Part shown: piece by piece, positions 9,464 to 19,831 of the stretch
Layout of the letters: every line of letters begins with the position of its first letter
Position numbering within the stretch: position 1 is the first letter of the stretch
Assembly: GCA_016935565.1 (NCBI GenBank)
Contig: JAFGQS010000041.1
Coordinates: 1 to 64,000, forward strand
Direction: 5' to 3'
Source: Deltaproteobacteria bacterium
GTDB taxonomy: Bacteria; Desulfobacterota; Syntrophia; Syntrophales; UBA6807
DNA length: 64,000 bases
The notes under the pieces: model-generated
What the model saw: the letters and a program-made list of their open reading frames with translations, nothing else
Database searches by the model: none
What the model was told of the DNA's origin: nothing
Translations under genes and position numbers: made by a program

Positions 9464-10876
9464 CTACTTGTCAATACTGACTTTATGTACCTTACCAAGG
9501 GTGACAAGGGGCTTATCAAACTCTTTTTCGTTGCCGAGCACAAAAATTGTTTCGTATCGATCTGTAATGTATCGCTCTGCAACCCTTTGCAGATCTTCTG
9601 AGGTTACTCCATTGATACGGTCTTGAAACGATGTGAGAAAATCCTCAGGAAGCTTTTGATATTCCAGCATCATCTGCTGCAATGCCACTTTCCCTACAGA
9701 AGAGAATGAAAAAATAAAGTTATTATTAATCGATTTTTTAGCCCAAGCGAGTTCTTCTTTCGTTACTTTTGTTTTTATAGCATCGTGCAGGATAGACCTG
9801 ATAGCAGATAATGTTTGTACTGTCGACGATGTTTTCGTCATCGCATATGCTGCAAAAACGCCGTATTCACTCTGAGTGGAATAAAAGCTTCCTGCGCTAT
9901 AAGCAAGGCCAAGGTTTGTCCTTACTTCACTCACGATGCGGGACCGAAAACCACCACTTCCGAGAATAAAATCAAGAATTTCAAAAGAGTAATAATCAGG
10001 ATTCCTTTTGCCGGGTGTAACATATCCAACAATAATGATAGATTGAGGAGAGTCTTTTGATGCGTAGTTGATCGATCTTTCCGATGATCTTTCAGGAACA
10101 GGGACCGCTGCAACACTGCCAGTGACATTCCACTCACCAAAGTAACGATTTATCAGCGATACGGCTTCGTCTTTCGTTATATCTCCCGTTACAGCCATCA
10201 TTATATTTTGAGGAAAGAAGAAGTTTTTATGAAATCGTACAAGATCGGCTCTTGTCATCCTTTCAATTGATTCGACAGAAGGAAGACAACCCCGGGGGTT
10301 TCCACGGTAGATAAGCCGTACAAACTCACGAAAAGCCAACTGCTGAGGATTATCATAAATTCTCTTTAACGCCTCGATCTTCAATTCTTTTGCTAAATCC
10401 AATTTCGTTTTTTCAAAGACGGGATTTATAATAATGTCAGAAAAGATTTTTAATCCTTTTTCCATATCTTTTTTAAGGACCGAGAGGGTCGCCGTACCCT
10501 GTTCCTTGTCCATAGAAAAAGAAATTGTTGCAGCCATGTAATCAAGCTCTGAATCTATCGTTGAACCTGTCAGGTGTGCTGTTCCACCTATTCTCATAAC
10601 ATTCCCCGTAATGTCTGCCAGCCCCTCTTTTCCTGCTGGATCATATATGGAACCTGTTCTTATAACGGCAGAGATGTTCAAAAGGGGAAGCTCATGATCC
10701 TCCATAACATACAAGGTGATACCATTATTAAGTTTGATCTTTTCCGGTTGTGGCAATGAGAATTTCAGGGGGGGATACTCGATGAGGTCAGGATGAGTGA
10801 CCGGTGCGGGATTGCACCCCCATACAAGGATAGAAAAAAATAAAAAAGTAAAAATAATATAGAGAATCCTGTTCAT
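9464..10876 (-). CDS. M16 family peptidase homolog, probably non-catalytic partner (lipoprotein)
   Basis: Lipobox-like LVWGC; M16 fold motifs, but the HxxEH zinc site is replaced by ADITG (GKEGLADITGNVMRIGG). Confidence 0.85.
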   Translation of the reverse strand: MNRILYIIFTFLFFSILVWGCNPAPVTHPDLIEYPPLKFSLPQPEKIKLNNGITLYVMEDHELPLLNISAVIRTGSIYDPAGKEGLADITGNVMRIGGTAHLTGSTIDSELDYMAATISFSMDKEQGTATLSVLKKDMEKGLKIFSDIIINPVFEKTKLDLAKELKIEALKRIYDNPQQLAFREFVRLIYRGNPRGCLPSVESIERMTRADLVRFHKNFFFPQNIMMAVTGDITKDEAVSLINRYFGEWNVTGSVAAVPVPERSSERSINYASKDSPQSIIIVGYVTPGKRNPDYYSFEILDFILGSGGFRSRIVSEVRTNLGLAYSAGSFYSTQSEYGVFAAYAMTKTSSTVQTLSAIRSILHDAIKTKVTKEELAWAKKSINNNFIFSFSSVGKVALQQMMLEYQKLPEDFLTSFQDRINGVTSEDLQRVAERYITDRYETIFVLGNEKEFDKPLVTLGKVHKVSIDK

Positions 10877-10894
10877 CTTTTTCCTGTCGCGTCT

Positions 10895-12448
10895 TTATTG
10901 TTTCATGTTCATATTAACTCTTTGTACAAGTATCGCCACTGTTCTGTTTTCAGGGGTGAGATATTTATTTACAGTTCTGCGTATATCCTCGGCAGTAATG
11001 GTATCTATAATTTTAATTTGATTTGTTATGTAGCGATAATCTCCTGCAATCGCTTCAAAGTACGATAATGTACTGGCAATGTCCGAATTAGAGGACAAGC
11101 CCCTGAGAAAATCCGCCTTTATTTGATTTTTTGCCTTCGTAAGTTCTTCTCGGGAAACCGGTTTGTTCTTCAAAGTTTCGATTTCTTCATAAATCGCATC
11201 TTCCAGTTCTTTATTCGTATGAGGAAATCGGGGGGCCGCAGAAATAACGAAAAGGTTTGGATATCGGGCAGCTGGATATCCATTCCCGGTATCGACGCTC
11301 TGAGCAACTCCTTTTTCTTGAACCAGGGTTCTATACAACCTCGACGTCCTGCCATGTGAAAGGATTGTATCAAGGGTATCGAAAACATAATCATCATAGG
11401 AGGGAATGGTCGGTTTATGATACCCTATAATCATCCGGGGGTTCGCATCCGATACGAGTTCTATTCGCCGCTCCCCATTTTGTTCCGGTTCTTCCGACAG
11501 GTGCGTAAAGGGTATTTTCTGAGGGGAAATATCGCCGAAGTATTTCTCGATTATATTCATAATGTTGCCGGTTGAGACGTCTCCAACAATTGCTATGACA
11601 GTATTATTGGGGGCGTGGTAGGTTTTGAAGAAATATTTCATATAATCAATATTTAAAAATGGCATATCCGATGCCCAACCGAGAATTGGCCGTCTGTAAT
11701 GATGAACCAGAAAGGCTGTTGCAAGAAACTGTTCCATAAGCTTCCTGTCCGGCCTGGCTTCTACGGACTGCCGTCTTTCTTCGATAACCACGTTACGCTC
11801 GGAATAAAACTCACGAAACACAGGGTTATGCATCCGATCAGATTCTATTCGTGCCCATAATTCGATTTTGTTAGAAGGGAGATTAACATGGTATGTTGTT
11901 ACATCATATCCGGTTGATGCGTTCATGGCAGCCCCACCATTTTCAGTATATAAACGATCAATCTCATTTTCAACGATGAACTTCCTAGACTCATGCTCAA
12001 GAGATTTCCGTTGGTGGTTGAGTTCTTCAATTTTCCGTTTATTTCCCCGTTCGCCTTTTTTCATTTCGGTATCGAGAGAATTAATAACGGCATGCAATTT
12101 TTTCAGTATTTTTGTTTCTTCTGCAAAATTATTCGTTCCGATTGTTTTCGTACCTTTGAAGAGCATATGTTCAAGGAAATGTGCCGTACCGGTGTGCTTA
12201 CTGTCTTCATCGACGGCGCCAACTCTGTACCGTATATAACATGATACGGTCGGGCTGACATGTCGCTCTAAAATAAGGACTGTGAGACCGTTGTGGAGAG
12301 TAAACTTTTGGACCGTCTTCTCCAGATCATAAGCATATGCTATTGATGCTAAAGTAGTACATGAAATAATAATTACTAAGCATTTAATTACTATAGATAT
12401 AGTATGTCCATAAAAACGCATTGTATTTTTGGTAAATCTATACTTCAT
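10895..12448 (-). CDS. M16 family zinc peptidase (catalytic subunit)
   Basis: HFLEH in TAHFLEHMLFKGT with downstream ENEIDRLY...GGAAMNASTGYD; start set at MKYRFTKN with AAGGGAA upstream. Confidence 0.9.
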   Translation of the reverse strand: MKYRFTKNTMRFYGHTISIVIKCLVIIISCTTLASIAYAYDLEKTVQKFTLHNGLTVLILERHVSPTVSCYIRYRVGAVDEDSKHTGTAHFLEHMLFKGTKTIGTNNFAEETKILKKLHAVINSLDTEMKKGERGNKRKIEELNHQRKSLEHESRKFIVENEIDRLYTENGGAAMNASTGYDVTTYHVNLPSNKIELWARIESDRMHNPVFREFYSERNVVIEERRQSVEARPDRKLMEQFLATAFLVHHYRRPILGWASDMPFLNIDYMKYFFKTYHAPNNTVIAIVGDVSTGNIMNIIEKYFGDISPQKIPFTHLSEEPEQNGERRIELVSDANPRMIIGYHKPTIPSYDDYVFDTLDTILSHGRTSRLYRTLVQEKGVAQSVDTGNGYPAARYPNLFVISAAPRFPHTNKELEDAIYEEIETLKNKPVSREELTKAKNQIKADFLRGLSSNSDIASTLSYFEAIAGDYRYITNQIKIIDTITAEDIRRTVNKYLTPENRTVAILVQRVNMNMKQ

Positions 12449-12683
12449 GATTATTCCCTTCATCGTCCGCTGTCTTAAAATAGCCATAGATTTTAATAGC
12501 AGGATATAAAATACCTACTATGCTGATGAGAATCATCAAATTTGATGAAAAGAATAACATGATAAATATGTGAGGGTTTGTTGAGTGATATGACGCAATA
12601 AGTGTATCAATTCCAATCATAAGGAAAAATATTGAAAAGGTTCCTATGAAAATTTGTTTCATCCACCATAATATGGAATTCAT
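12438..12683 (-). CDS. Small membrane protein of unknown function
   Basis: 81 aa with two hydrophobic segments; stop overlaps the start of the M16 peptidase gene, suggesting translational coupling. Confidence 0.5.
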   Translation of the reverse strand: MNSILWWMKQIFIGTFSIFFLMIGIDTLIASYHSTNPHIFIMLFFSSNLMILISIVGILYPAIKIYGYFKTADDEGNNHEV

Positions 12684-12768
12684 ATGTACCTGCTAAACTC
12701 TCATGTGAAGCCGAGACTGAATGTTACATTGTTGTTATTGTAATGCTCCGTGATGTATGACGCAAGAA

Positions 12769-14118
12769 TTAAATTTGTCGTGTAAGCATCTTGAGTTCCC
12801 GATACATCTCATCTGAAAGCTGGTCCCCTCCGCAGGGAAGGAGCGTGTTGTTGTGAAATAACGGTTCATTGTCGATGTCATATCTGGATGCTTTGACAGC
12901 TTCCTCCCACATGGAAGTTCCTGGAATCGGGGAATATTCAGCAATAATCGGTTTTGCACCACATGATTTAATAAATTGAATGCTATCGAGGACTTCTGTA
13001 GCAGTTTGGCCGGGCAGACCACAGAGTATGTAACTCCCTATTTGATCCGTGTTATAGCCGGCATTCCTGAGATGAGTAATTGCGGCCTTCGTTTCCTCGT
13101 TGGTAATCTTTCCTCCCGATTCGATTTGTCTTTTCGTGCTTGCCGTCTCAAAGCCGAATCGAATCGTCTGAAAGCGGGCCTTGTAGAGTAATGTACTTAA
13201 TCCTTCCGTAATATCTCGTAGGTGTAGACCGTTGGGACAGTGAAAATTGCAGTTGAGATTTCTTTTTATAATTTCTTGCAGCATGGGTATTACACGATCT
13301 TTCGAATTGACAAGAAGCGCATCATCATAAAAGGAGAAGTGTGAAACCCCGTATTTTTTATTCCAGAATTCAATTTCATCGACCACCTTTATGGGATCTC
13401 TGATCCGAAAGCCATCATTCAACAGGTGTGATGCGCAATAGGTACAGCGGAACGGACACCCCTTTGATGTCAGGACAGGGAACTGATCCTTGTTCGCAAT
13501 AAGGTCAAATGCAGGATACGGGTATGAATCAAGATCACTGATGTCAGGAATATATTGCAGGTCGTCGCCTAAAACATCATTCAATAATCGCTGAATTATT
13601 TTTTCTCCTTCACCGGGTATGATGATGTCAGCTCCTGAAAATTCTTCTGCATGTTCTTTACAGAGATTCACATAATTACCCCCCAGTACTATGGGAACCC
13701 CGGGTACTATCTTTCGGATTATTCTTATGGTATCAAATAATCCCGGATACCAGTATGTCATCATAGAGGTAATGAAAACAAGATCAGGTTTTTGAGTCAT
13801 GAGAAGTTCGTTTTTGAAGATACGGGGGGTAATACCATATCTGTTGTATCGCTTGGGGATACCTTTCAAGACATCAGGTTTGGCAATAGGCTCTTTGGGG
13901 TACTTGCCGGCTCCTGTTGTTTTTCTTTTCGGTACTTTGATATGTTTTTCACGCCTTATGTCGGGGTGGTAAGGATTCAAGCAATCGATAAAATGCACTT
14001 TGTACCTGTTTTGCCTCAACAATGAGGCAAGATACAGCAGTCCGAGAGGCTTTATCCAGAAGTCATAGGCGGCGAAATCATATATCCAGGGGTTTATAAG
14101 AAGTATGTTTTTTTTCAT
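12769..14118 (-). CDS. B12-binding-domain radical SAM protein
   Basis: B12-binding-like N-terminus; radical SAM CPFRCTYCASHLL; GFETASTKRQIESGGKITNEET. Confidence 0.9.
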   Translation of the reverse strand: MKKNILLINPWIYDFAAYDFWIKPLGLLYLASLLRQNRYKVHFIDCLNPYHPDIRREKHIKVPKRKTTGAGKYPKEPIAKPDVLKGIPKRYNRYGITPRIFKNELLMTQKPDLVFITSMMTYWYPGLFDTIRIIRKIVPGVPIVLGGNYVNLCKEHAEEFSGADIIIPGEGEKIIQRLLNDVLGDDLQYIPDISDLDSYPYPAFDLIANKDQFPVLTSKGCPFRCTYCASHLLNDGFRIRDPIKVVDEIEFWNKKYGVSHFSFYDDALLVNSKDRVIPMLQEIIKRNLNCNFHCPNGLHLRDITEGLSTLLYKARFQTIRFGFETASTKRQIESGGKITNEETKAAITHLRNAGYNTDQIGSYILCGLPGQTATEVLDSIQFIKSCGAKPIIAEYSPIPGTSMWEEAVKASRYDIDNEPLFHNNTLLPCGGDQLSDEMYRELKMLTRQI

Positions 14119-14182
14119 GTCTCGTACAGTCGTTAATACATGATAGGAATGCCTAAAATCAATATTTAATGTCTTTTAGCGA

Positions 14183-14600
14183 TTATCTGCTCCTTCTTTT
14201 ATGGATTATAAACAGCATCGAGTGTGGTTCTGTCTTGAACTGATAATCTCTGAGAGTCACTTCTCTGCCGCCACATATTGTAATATCCTTTTCAGGATTT
14301 ATCAGCTTGAAAAGGGCTATGCATTTTAAGGCTTCCAAGGGTAGGTGGCGATTTCCGTTCTATGATACGCTGACTGAGCACAAAATGCGCAATCTTTTGA
14401 ACAGTGCCCTGATTTGGCATTGACGATGGAACAGGTAAAAACTCGATCTGGTATGTATTCCGAATTTTATGGGCACACAGAATCAAATCAACCGTTTCAT
14501 ATGGATGTAGAGCCAATTCGCATGTTTCTTCATATGAAACGGCATTTTTCGTATCATTCATGATATTTTCGGTTATCTGAATCAGAGATCGATTGAACAT
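14183..14600 (-). pseudogene. Decayed biotin synthase (BioB)-like fragment
   Basis: In a frame not in the ORF list, the minus strand reads [38 protein letters not shown], close to the BioB C-terminus. The upstream portion (ORF 14292..14600, ...[15 protein letters not shown]...) is in another frame. The [C]xxxCxxC part and the normal C-terminus are missing. Confidence 0.65.
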
Positions 14601-14983
14601 TGTTTTTCATCAATAGCTGTGTTGGTACAAGAGCCGAAATAATACTGCATTATAGACGGCATGAATGGTATCATCCATCAACAGGGGTGAGACATATCAG
14701 ATGGCACATTATATGTCAACCATTTCCATGGTCTTTGGTTGACAATAAAATATTTGATGTATTTTGTACTGAAAGGTGTCTGTCAATTTTTGCTATATTT
14801 ATTACTCGTTACATCTGACAGCGAGGAATTCATATTCCAAAAATGCCATTGATGTTTACCAGTCCATTTGATACACATATATTTGTTCAATTGAGTTTAT
14901 TACAATATAAGAGTACTTTAGATCGGATTCTACCGCCAGCGTAATCCGATACGTTACAATGATAAAAGGGGGGTTCACCGCAG

Positions 14984-15856
14984 ATGAAAATTGGATGGAT
15001 CGGTACAGGGATTATGGGTCGTTCTATGGCCAGTCATGTGCAGAAGGCAGGACATGAATTATATCTTTATAATAGAACTAAAAGTAAGGCAGATGATCTT
15101 ATCAGACGAGGCGGAACCTGGTGCGATACTCCAGTCGATGTAGCCGGTAATGCAAGTATTGTATTTACCATGGTGGGCTTTCCCTACGATGTAGAAGAAG
15201 TGTATCTGGGTGAGAAGGGTATCCTGTCAATTAAAAATACCTGTCGGATCGTTGTGGATATGACTACCAGCAAACCGAGTCTTGCAAAGACAATTGCAGA
15301 TGTTGCTTCAGAGCGTGGAATTGCAAGCCTTGATGCTCCCGTTTCGGGAGGTGATATTGGGGCCAGGGATGCAACACTTGCTATCATGGCTGGTGGAGAT
15401 GAGAAGACCTATGATGAGGTTTTGCCCCTCTTTCAATTAATGGGCAAGACTATTTCATATATGGGCACTGCAGGAGCGGGACAACACACGAAGATGTGCA
15501 ATCAGATTCTCATTGCGGGAACGATAATTGGTGTCTGCGAATCACTTCTCTATGCCGGCAGGGCAGGTCTCGATGAACAATCCGTTATCAATATCATCGG
15601 TAAAGGAGCGGCGAGTTCCTGGTCGATTAACAATCTGGGACCGCGAATCGTTCAGGGCAACTATGATCCCGGATTCTTTGTGGAGCATTTCATCAAAGAT
15701 ATGGGAATCGCGTTGCAGGAAGCTGAAGCTATTGGCCTCTCACTTCCGGGGTTGGCCCTCGTTCATCAGTTATACGTTGCAGTCAAAGCACAGGGTCATG
15801 GACGAATGGGAACTCAGGCCCTGATGCTTGCTCTTAAAAAAATGAATGGGGAATGA
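14984..15856 (+). CDS. NAD(P)-dependent beta-hydroxyacid dehydrogenase (3-hydroxyisobutyrate dehydrogenase family)
   Basis: MKIGWIGTGIMGRSMASHV Rossmann motif, SLDAPVSGGDIGARDATLAIMAGG, GAGQHTKMCNQ. Confidence 0.9.
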   Translation: MKIGWIGTGIMGRSMASHVQKAGHELYLYNRTKSKADDLIRRGGTWCDTPVDVAGNASIVFTMVGFPYDVEEVYLGEKGILSIKNTCRIVVDMTTSKPSLAKTIADVASERGIASLDAPVSGGDIGARDATLAIMAGGDEKTYDEVLPLFQLMGKTISYMGTAGAGQHTKMCNQILIAGTIIGVCESLLYAGRAGLDEQSVINIIGKGAASSWSINNLGPRIVQGNYDPGFFVEHFIKDMGIALQEAEAIGLSLPGLALVHQLYVAVKAQGHGRMGTQALMLALKKMNGE

Positions 15857-15889
15857 CCAAAAAGCAATGACGACTCACGAAAAAGTAAA

Positions 15890-17659
15890 TTGATAGTTCC
15901 GAAAGGACTTCCCGTAATGATAGGTTATCAAAAAGATTCTGATCAGGACTCCTCCACTAAGTCTACCGGATTCCATCAGAGTACATGGGAAGCAATACAG
16001 TGTTCCGGTCTTACCGGATCTGCCGAAGAAATTACCAATCTGAAAAAATCGCTTCAAAGAGAATTAGATGTTTTTTTCTACAAACAAGCGACGCGTCTTG
16101 TATGGATTGTTTTCGCTGGCGGAACAGGAACGGGGAAATCAACCCTTTTTAATGCCCTGTGTGGAACGGATATCAGTGAAACGGGTGTTGAGAGACCGAA
16201 GACGCAAAGACCTGTTGTCTATTCCTATAAGGGAAAAGTAATCAGTACGAACTTTCCCTTTCCAGATTTTCATGTAGATCAGGTACATGAACGTGAGAAT
16301 GACTCGGGGTACCAAAAAGATAGTGACGGTATGTATGTCATTATCGAACACGATCGGGAAGAGTTAACAAATCTTGTTCTGGTTGATACACCCGACCTTG
16401 ATAGTCTTGAGATCAAAAATCGGCAAATGGCTGAGGATTTTTATCTATTAGCAGATAGTATCATTTTCGTAACCAGTCAGGAAAAATATGCAGATGAGGT
16501 TCCATCACGATTCTTCCATCGTATTTACCGAGAAGCCAAACCATATTATTTTTTCCTGAATAAGGCCGATATAACACTGACCCGTAACGATGTTCTATCT
16601 TTTTTTGAAGCTCAGGGAGTAACAATTGTAAAGGATCATGTGTTTCTCATTCCCTTAGTATCATCACCAGCCGCGAGTGTGATTGCAATAAACGAAGAAT
16701 TCAGAAAATTTAACGCTCTTTTTCTCGCCGAGTGTGGTGAAAATGAATTTTCTCACATGCTTTTCGAAGGACAAAAGCGAAATGCCCGGATACTTGCGGA
16801 CAAAATTGATCGATTAATCACAATGCTCGAAGAGGAAAATCTGGCCGGTCAAGGATGGCGTAATGAACTCGATGCAATTCTGGCGGAGAGCAGCCATAAT
16901 CTTACAGAACAAATCGAAAGCCATTTCAAGGAAGCGTCTCGAAATCATATTCAAAATGAGATTAGAAATATATTTAATAAATACGACCTTTTGAGAAAAC
17001 CTCGATCTTTCGTGAGCAGACTTTTACTGGCACCACTCAGGTTTCTCGGTTTGAAAAAAATGGATTCGACAGAATCACATACGAAAGATCTTTTAACTGT
17101 TCGACAAAAAATTGATATCACCCCCATGCTCGTGACGATAGAATGGTTTAATCGCCTTGTCTTGGAGAGACTTTCGCCTCATGATTCACGGTCTCCCCTG
17201 TATAACAAAATGCGTGATGAAGGGGTTGGTCTCACAAATAAGGAGATACGGAAAAGAGTTCAGGACGAGCAGGAAAATTTGGCACTCTGGATTGAGGAAA
17301 CTTTTAAAAATCTTGCCAGGGGTATTCCGAAGAGTAAGGAGTGGGGCATTTATACAACTTCTATTTTATGGGGAATTATCATAGTATCCTTCGAAATAGT
17401 TTTGGGAGGTGGTATCAGCATTCTTGAGGCAGTTCTCGATTCTGTCCTCGCACCATTCGTTACAAAAGGATCCGTTGAGCTGTTTGCATCTCATGAAATA
17501 CAACAAATTGCCCGTGAAATTGACCGCCGCTATCGCAAAGGTCTTCATGCTATATTGCGAGAACAAAAAGATCGGTATGAATCAAGCCTTCTTTCTCTCA
17601 TAACGCCACAGGAAACAATTGATGCAATTGGATCAATTCGTGAAAGATTGGAGGGCTAA
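15890..17659 (+). CDS. Dynamin-like/50S-binding-type GTPase with C-terminal hydrophobic region
   Basis: P-loop GGTGTGKSTLFNALCG, G3-like LVDTPDLDSLE, G4 NKAD, hydrophobic segment near residues 480-520. Confidence 0.78.
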   Translation: MIVPKGLPVMIGYQKDSDQDSSTKSTGFHQSTWEAIQCSGLTGSAEEITNLKKSLQRELDVFFYKQATRLVWIVFAGGTGTGKSTLFNALCGTDISETGVERPKTQRPVVYSYKGKVISTNFPFPDFHVDQVHERENDSGYQKDSDGMYVIIEHDREELTNLVLVDTPDLDSLEIKNRQMAEDFYLLADSIIFVTSQEKYADEVPSRFFHRIYREAKPYYFFLNKADITLTRNDVLSFFEAQGVTIVKDHVFLIPLVSSPAASVIAINEEFRKFNALFLAECGENEFSHMLFEGQKRNARILADKIDRLITMLEEENLAGQGWRNELDAILAESSHNLTEQIESHFKEASRNHIQNEIRNIFNKYDLLRKPRSFVSRLLLAPLRFLGLKKMDSTESHTKDLLTVRQKIDITPMLVTIEWFNRLVLERLSPHDSRSPLYNKMRDEGVGLTNKEIRKRVQDEQENLALWIEETFKNLARGIPKSKEWGIYTTSILWGIIIVSFEIVLGGGISILEAVLDSVLAPFVTKGSVELFASHEIQQIAREIDRRYRKGLHAILREQKDRYESSLLSLITPQETIDAIGSIRERLEG

Positions 17660-17660
17660 T

Positions 17661-19382
17661 ATGAAAGATCCTGCCCGGAAACTTCGAGACAACTTGACAT
17701 ACATACAGAATGTTCTAAAGGATGGAGTATTTTATACTCTCACCCATGAACAGATAGAAAACTTATTAATAGAATCGGGAAATCTGGTGGAAAAGCTCGA
17801 TTCAATAACGCAAAGTTCTCTTGTGGTTGGACTTTTGGGGGGAACGGGTGTCGGTAAGTCAAGTATCATGAACGCCCTTGCAGGACTTGAAATTGCGGAA
17901 ACCAGCCACCGCCGGCCTCACACGGACTCGATTTTAATTTATCGACACGTACAAACACCACTTCCTGCGGATCTTCCCATGTCAGGCATTCCTTGGAGAG
18001 AATATACTCACGCAGCGGATTCAATTCAGCAGATACTTCTGTGTGATCTTCCCGATTTTGATAGTCTTGTTGATGAACATCGTAAAAATGTCATGGATTT
18101 CCTTCAATACCTGGACGTTCTGGTATGGGTGACATCTCCCGAAAAATATGCCGATGGTCGATTTTATGAATTCTTGCGCCTCGTTCCCAAAGCGCACCAG
18201 AATTTTTATTTTGTTCTGAATAAGGTTGATATTCTTTTCGAAGGAAAAGGCATCGATGGCGGATTTGAGGAGTTATCAAAGGTACATTCGTCACTTCAGA
18301 AATATTTGAAAAAAAACGGAGTTGAAAATCCTCTAATATACATGCTATCAGCCAGGGAACCTCTTCAAAAAGACAGTCTCGCCCACTGGAATCAATTTTC
18401 CACCTTTCGGTATCAGATTTTTCAGCAGAGGAAATTCAAAGAAATCAAAGATATCAAGACAGCCAATCTTGATCAAGAAATGATGCAACTCCTTGTATCG
18501 TTTGAGAGAGAGTTGATCAATCTTGAAGTTATACAAAAGAGTGTGGAGCATTCCTGTGCCGAACTTAAAACGGACAGTGGGGAATTGAACCAGGCATTTC
18601 ATACGTCGATGGCTCTGTGGATGGAAACAGACCAGATAAAATCAGAAATGATTGTAAGGATGAATAACCTCTCTCTTCTGGTGGGACCCGCCATCGGATT
18701 CGCTTTCTTGCATGATGGGTTGAAAGGATTGATAAAGAGCCGAGAAGATCGTGACACTGCGAATCTTGCAACTTTAATCGAAGAAATATCGACAGTCTTT
18801 CAGCGTCAGTTAAACCGGATCAAAAATCGGCTTTCGATTCACATTCTGCGTCGTGGAGTCCCTTCGTCGGTAACTGGTAAGATTGAAAATATGGTAGGGT
18901 CGGCTGATAAAGCCGAAGACATACACAAAAAAGTAAATAATATTATTTCTACTCGTACGGCGAGTCATAAGAATCCTGCCGTCGTATTTAAAGCTCTTCA
19001 ATATGGAGCATATTTATTCCTCTTTTTATTGTTGGTTTTCGCAATGGCTGGGGAAGAGGTGTGGCGGAAGTTTTTTGCACAACCGGGATTAACTACTCTC
19101 ATTAACTTCTTACTTGCTTCACTCTATACTCTTTTTACGCCTCGCGGTCTTGCCGCCGTGGCGTCGTATGCTCTGATAAATATCTTTTTCGGTTATCGAT
19201 TCTATGTCCACTACAGAAAAATGCTAGAAAAAAGGGCTGAAAAGGCAATCGCCTCTTTGCAAACGGAATTGAACGTGTTATGGGAGGAAGAACTGGACAG
19301 GGTACATGATGAGTTGATACGTACGAGTAATGAACTGAAGGACACTATTAAGACACTTAAGACATTGAAGAGTCGTTCGTAA
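17661..19382 (+). CDS. Second paralogous membrane GTPase
   Basis: P-loop GGTGVGKSSIMNALAG, G3-like LCDLPDFDSL, G4 NKVD, two to three C-terminal TM segments; ATG at 17661 just after the previous stop, with GGAGGG upstream. Confidence 0.78.
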   Translation: MKDPARKLRDNLTYIQNVLKDGVFYTLTHEQIENLLIESGNLVEKLDSITQSSLVVGLLGGTGVGKSSIMNALAGLEIAETSHRRPHTDSILIYRHVQTPLPADLPMSGIPWREYTHAADSIQQILLCDLPDFDSLVDEHRKNVMDFLQYLDVLVWVTSPEKYADGRFYEFLRLVPKAHQNFYFVLNKVDILFEGKGIDGGFEELSKVHSSLQKYLKKNGVENPLIYMLSAREPLQKDSLAHWNQFSTFRYQIFQQRKFKEIKDIKTANLDQEMMQLLVSFERELINLEVIQKSVEHSCAELKTDSGELNQAFHTSMALWMETDQIKSEMIVRMNNLSLLVGPAIGFAFLHDGLKGLIKSREDRDTANLATLIEEISTVFQRQLNRIKNRLSIHILRRGVPSSVTGKIENMVGSADKAEDIHKKVNNIISTRTASHKNPAVVFKALQYGAYLFLFLLLVFAMAGEEVWRKFFAQPGLTTLINFLLASLYTLFTPRGLAAVASYALINIFFGYRFYVHYRKMLEKRAEKAIASLQTELNVLWEEELDRVHDELIRTSNELKDTIKTLKTLKSRS

Positions 19383-19507
19383 CCCGATTGCCGTGTATTG
19401 ATAATAACACCATGGTTGATGAATTACGGGCGAAAAGCAACAATTGGTGAAGAATGATACCCGTACAATGAAGGCAGATAACGACATAGTTTTAGGAGGT
19501 TATAGAT

Positions 19508-19831
19508 ATGGGTGATACGCCGAAGGGTGTAATTGAAAAGATCAAAGAGAAACTCGCTGCAAATCCTGAAGTTAGTGGTAAAATCGATGCTATCTTTCAG
19601 TTTGTCATACATGGCGACGACGGTGGTGAATGGTGGTTTGATTTGACAAAGGCACCTCCGGAAACAGGGGAAGGTAACAATGAAAATGCCGTATGTACGG
19701 TAACAATGGCATCAGATGATTTTGTCGCAATGGTTAACAGGGAAGCGGAACCGATGAAGCTTTTTATGTCGGGAAAGTTGAAAATAGGAGGCGATATATC
19801 TGCTGCAATGAAGTTACAGAATTTGTTTTAA
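19508..19831 (+). CDS. SCP2 sterol-binding domain protein
   Basis: GVIEKIKEKLAANPE...FDLTKAPPE...CTVTMASDDFVAMVNREAEPMKLFMSGKLKIGGDISAAMKL, typical SCP2; RBS AGGAGGT. Confidence 0.87.
   Translation: MGDTPKGVIEKIKEKLAANPEVSGKIDAIFQFVIHGDDGGEWWFDLTKAPPETGEGNNENAVCTVTMASDDFVAMVNREAEPMKLFMSGKLKIGGDISAAMKLQNLF

Noticed and set aside
8877-9626. 249-aa plus-strand ORF
   Set aside because: Entirely antisense to the M20 peptidase and the end of the M16 gene; no recognisable domain.
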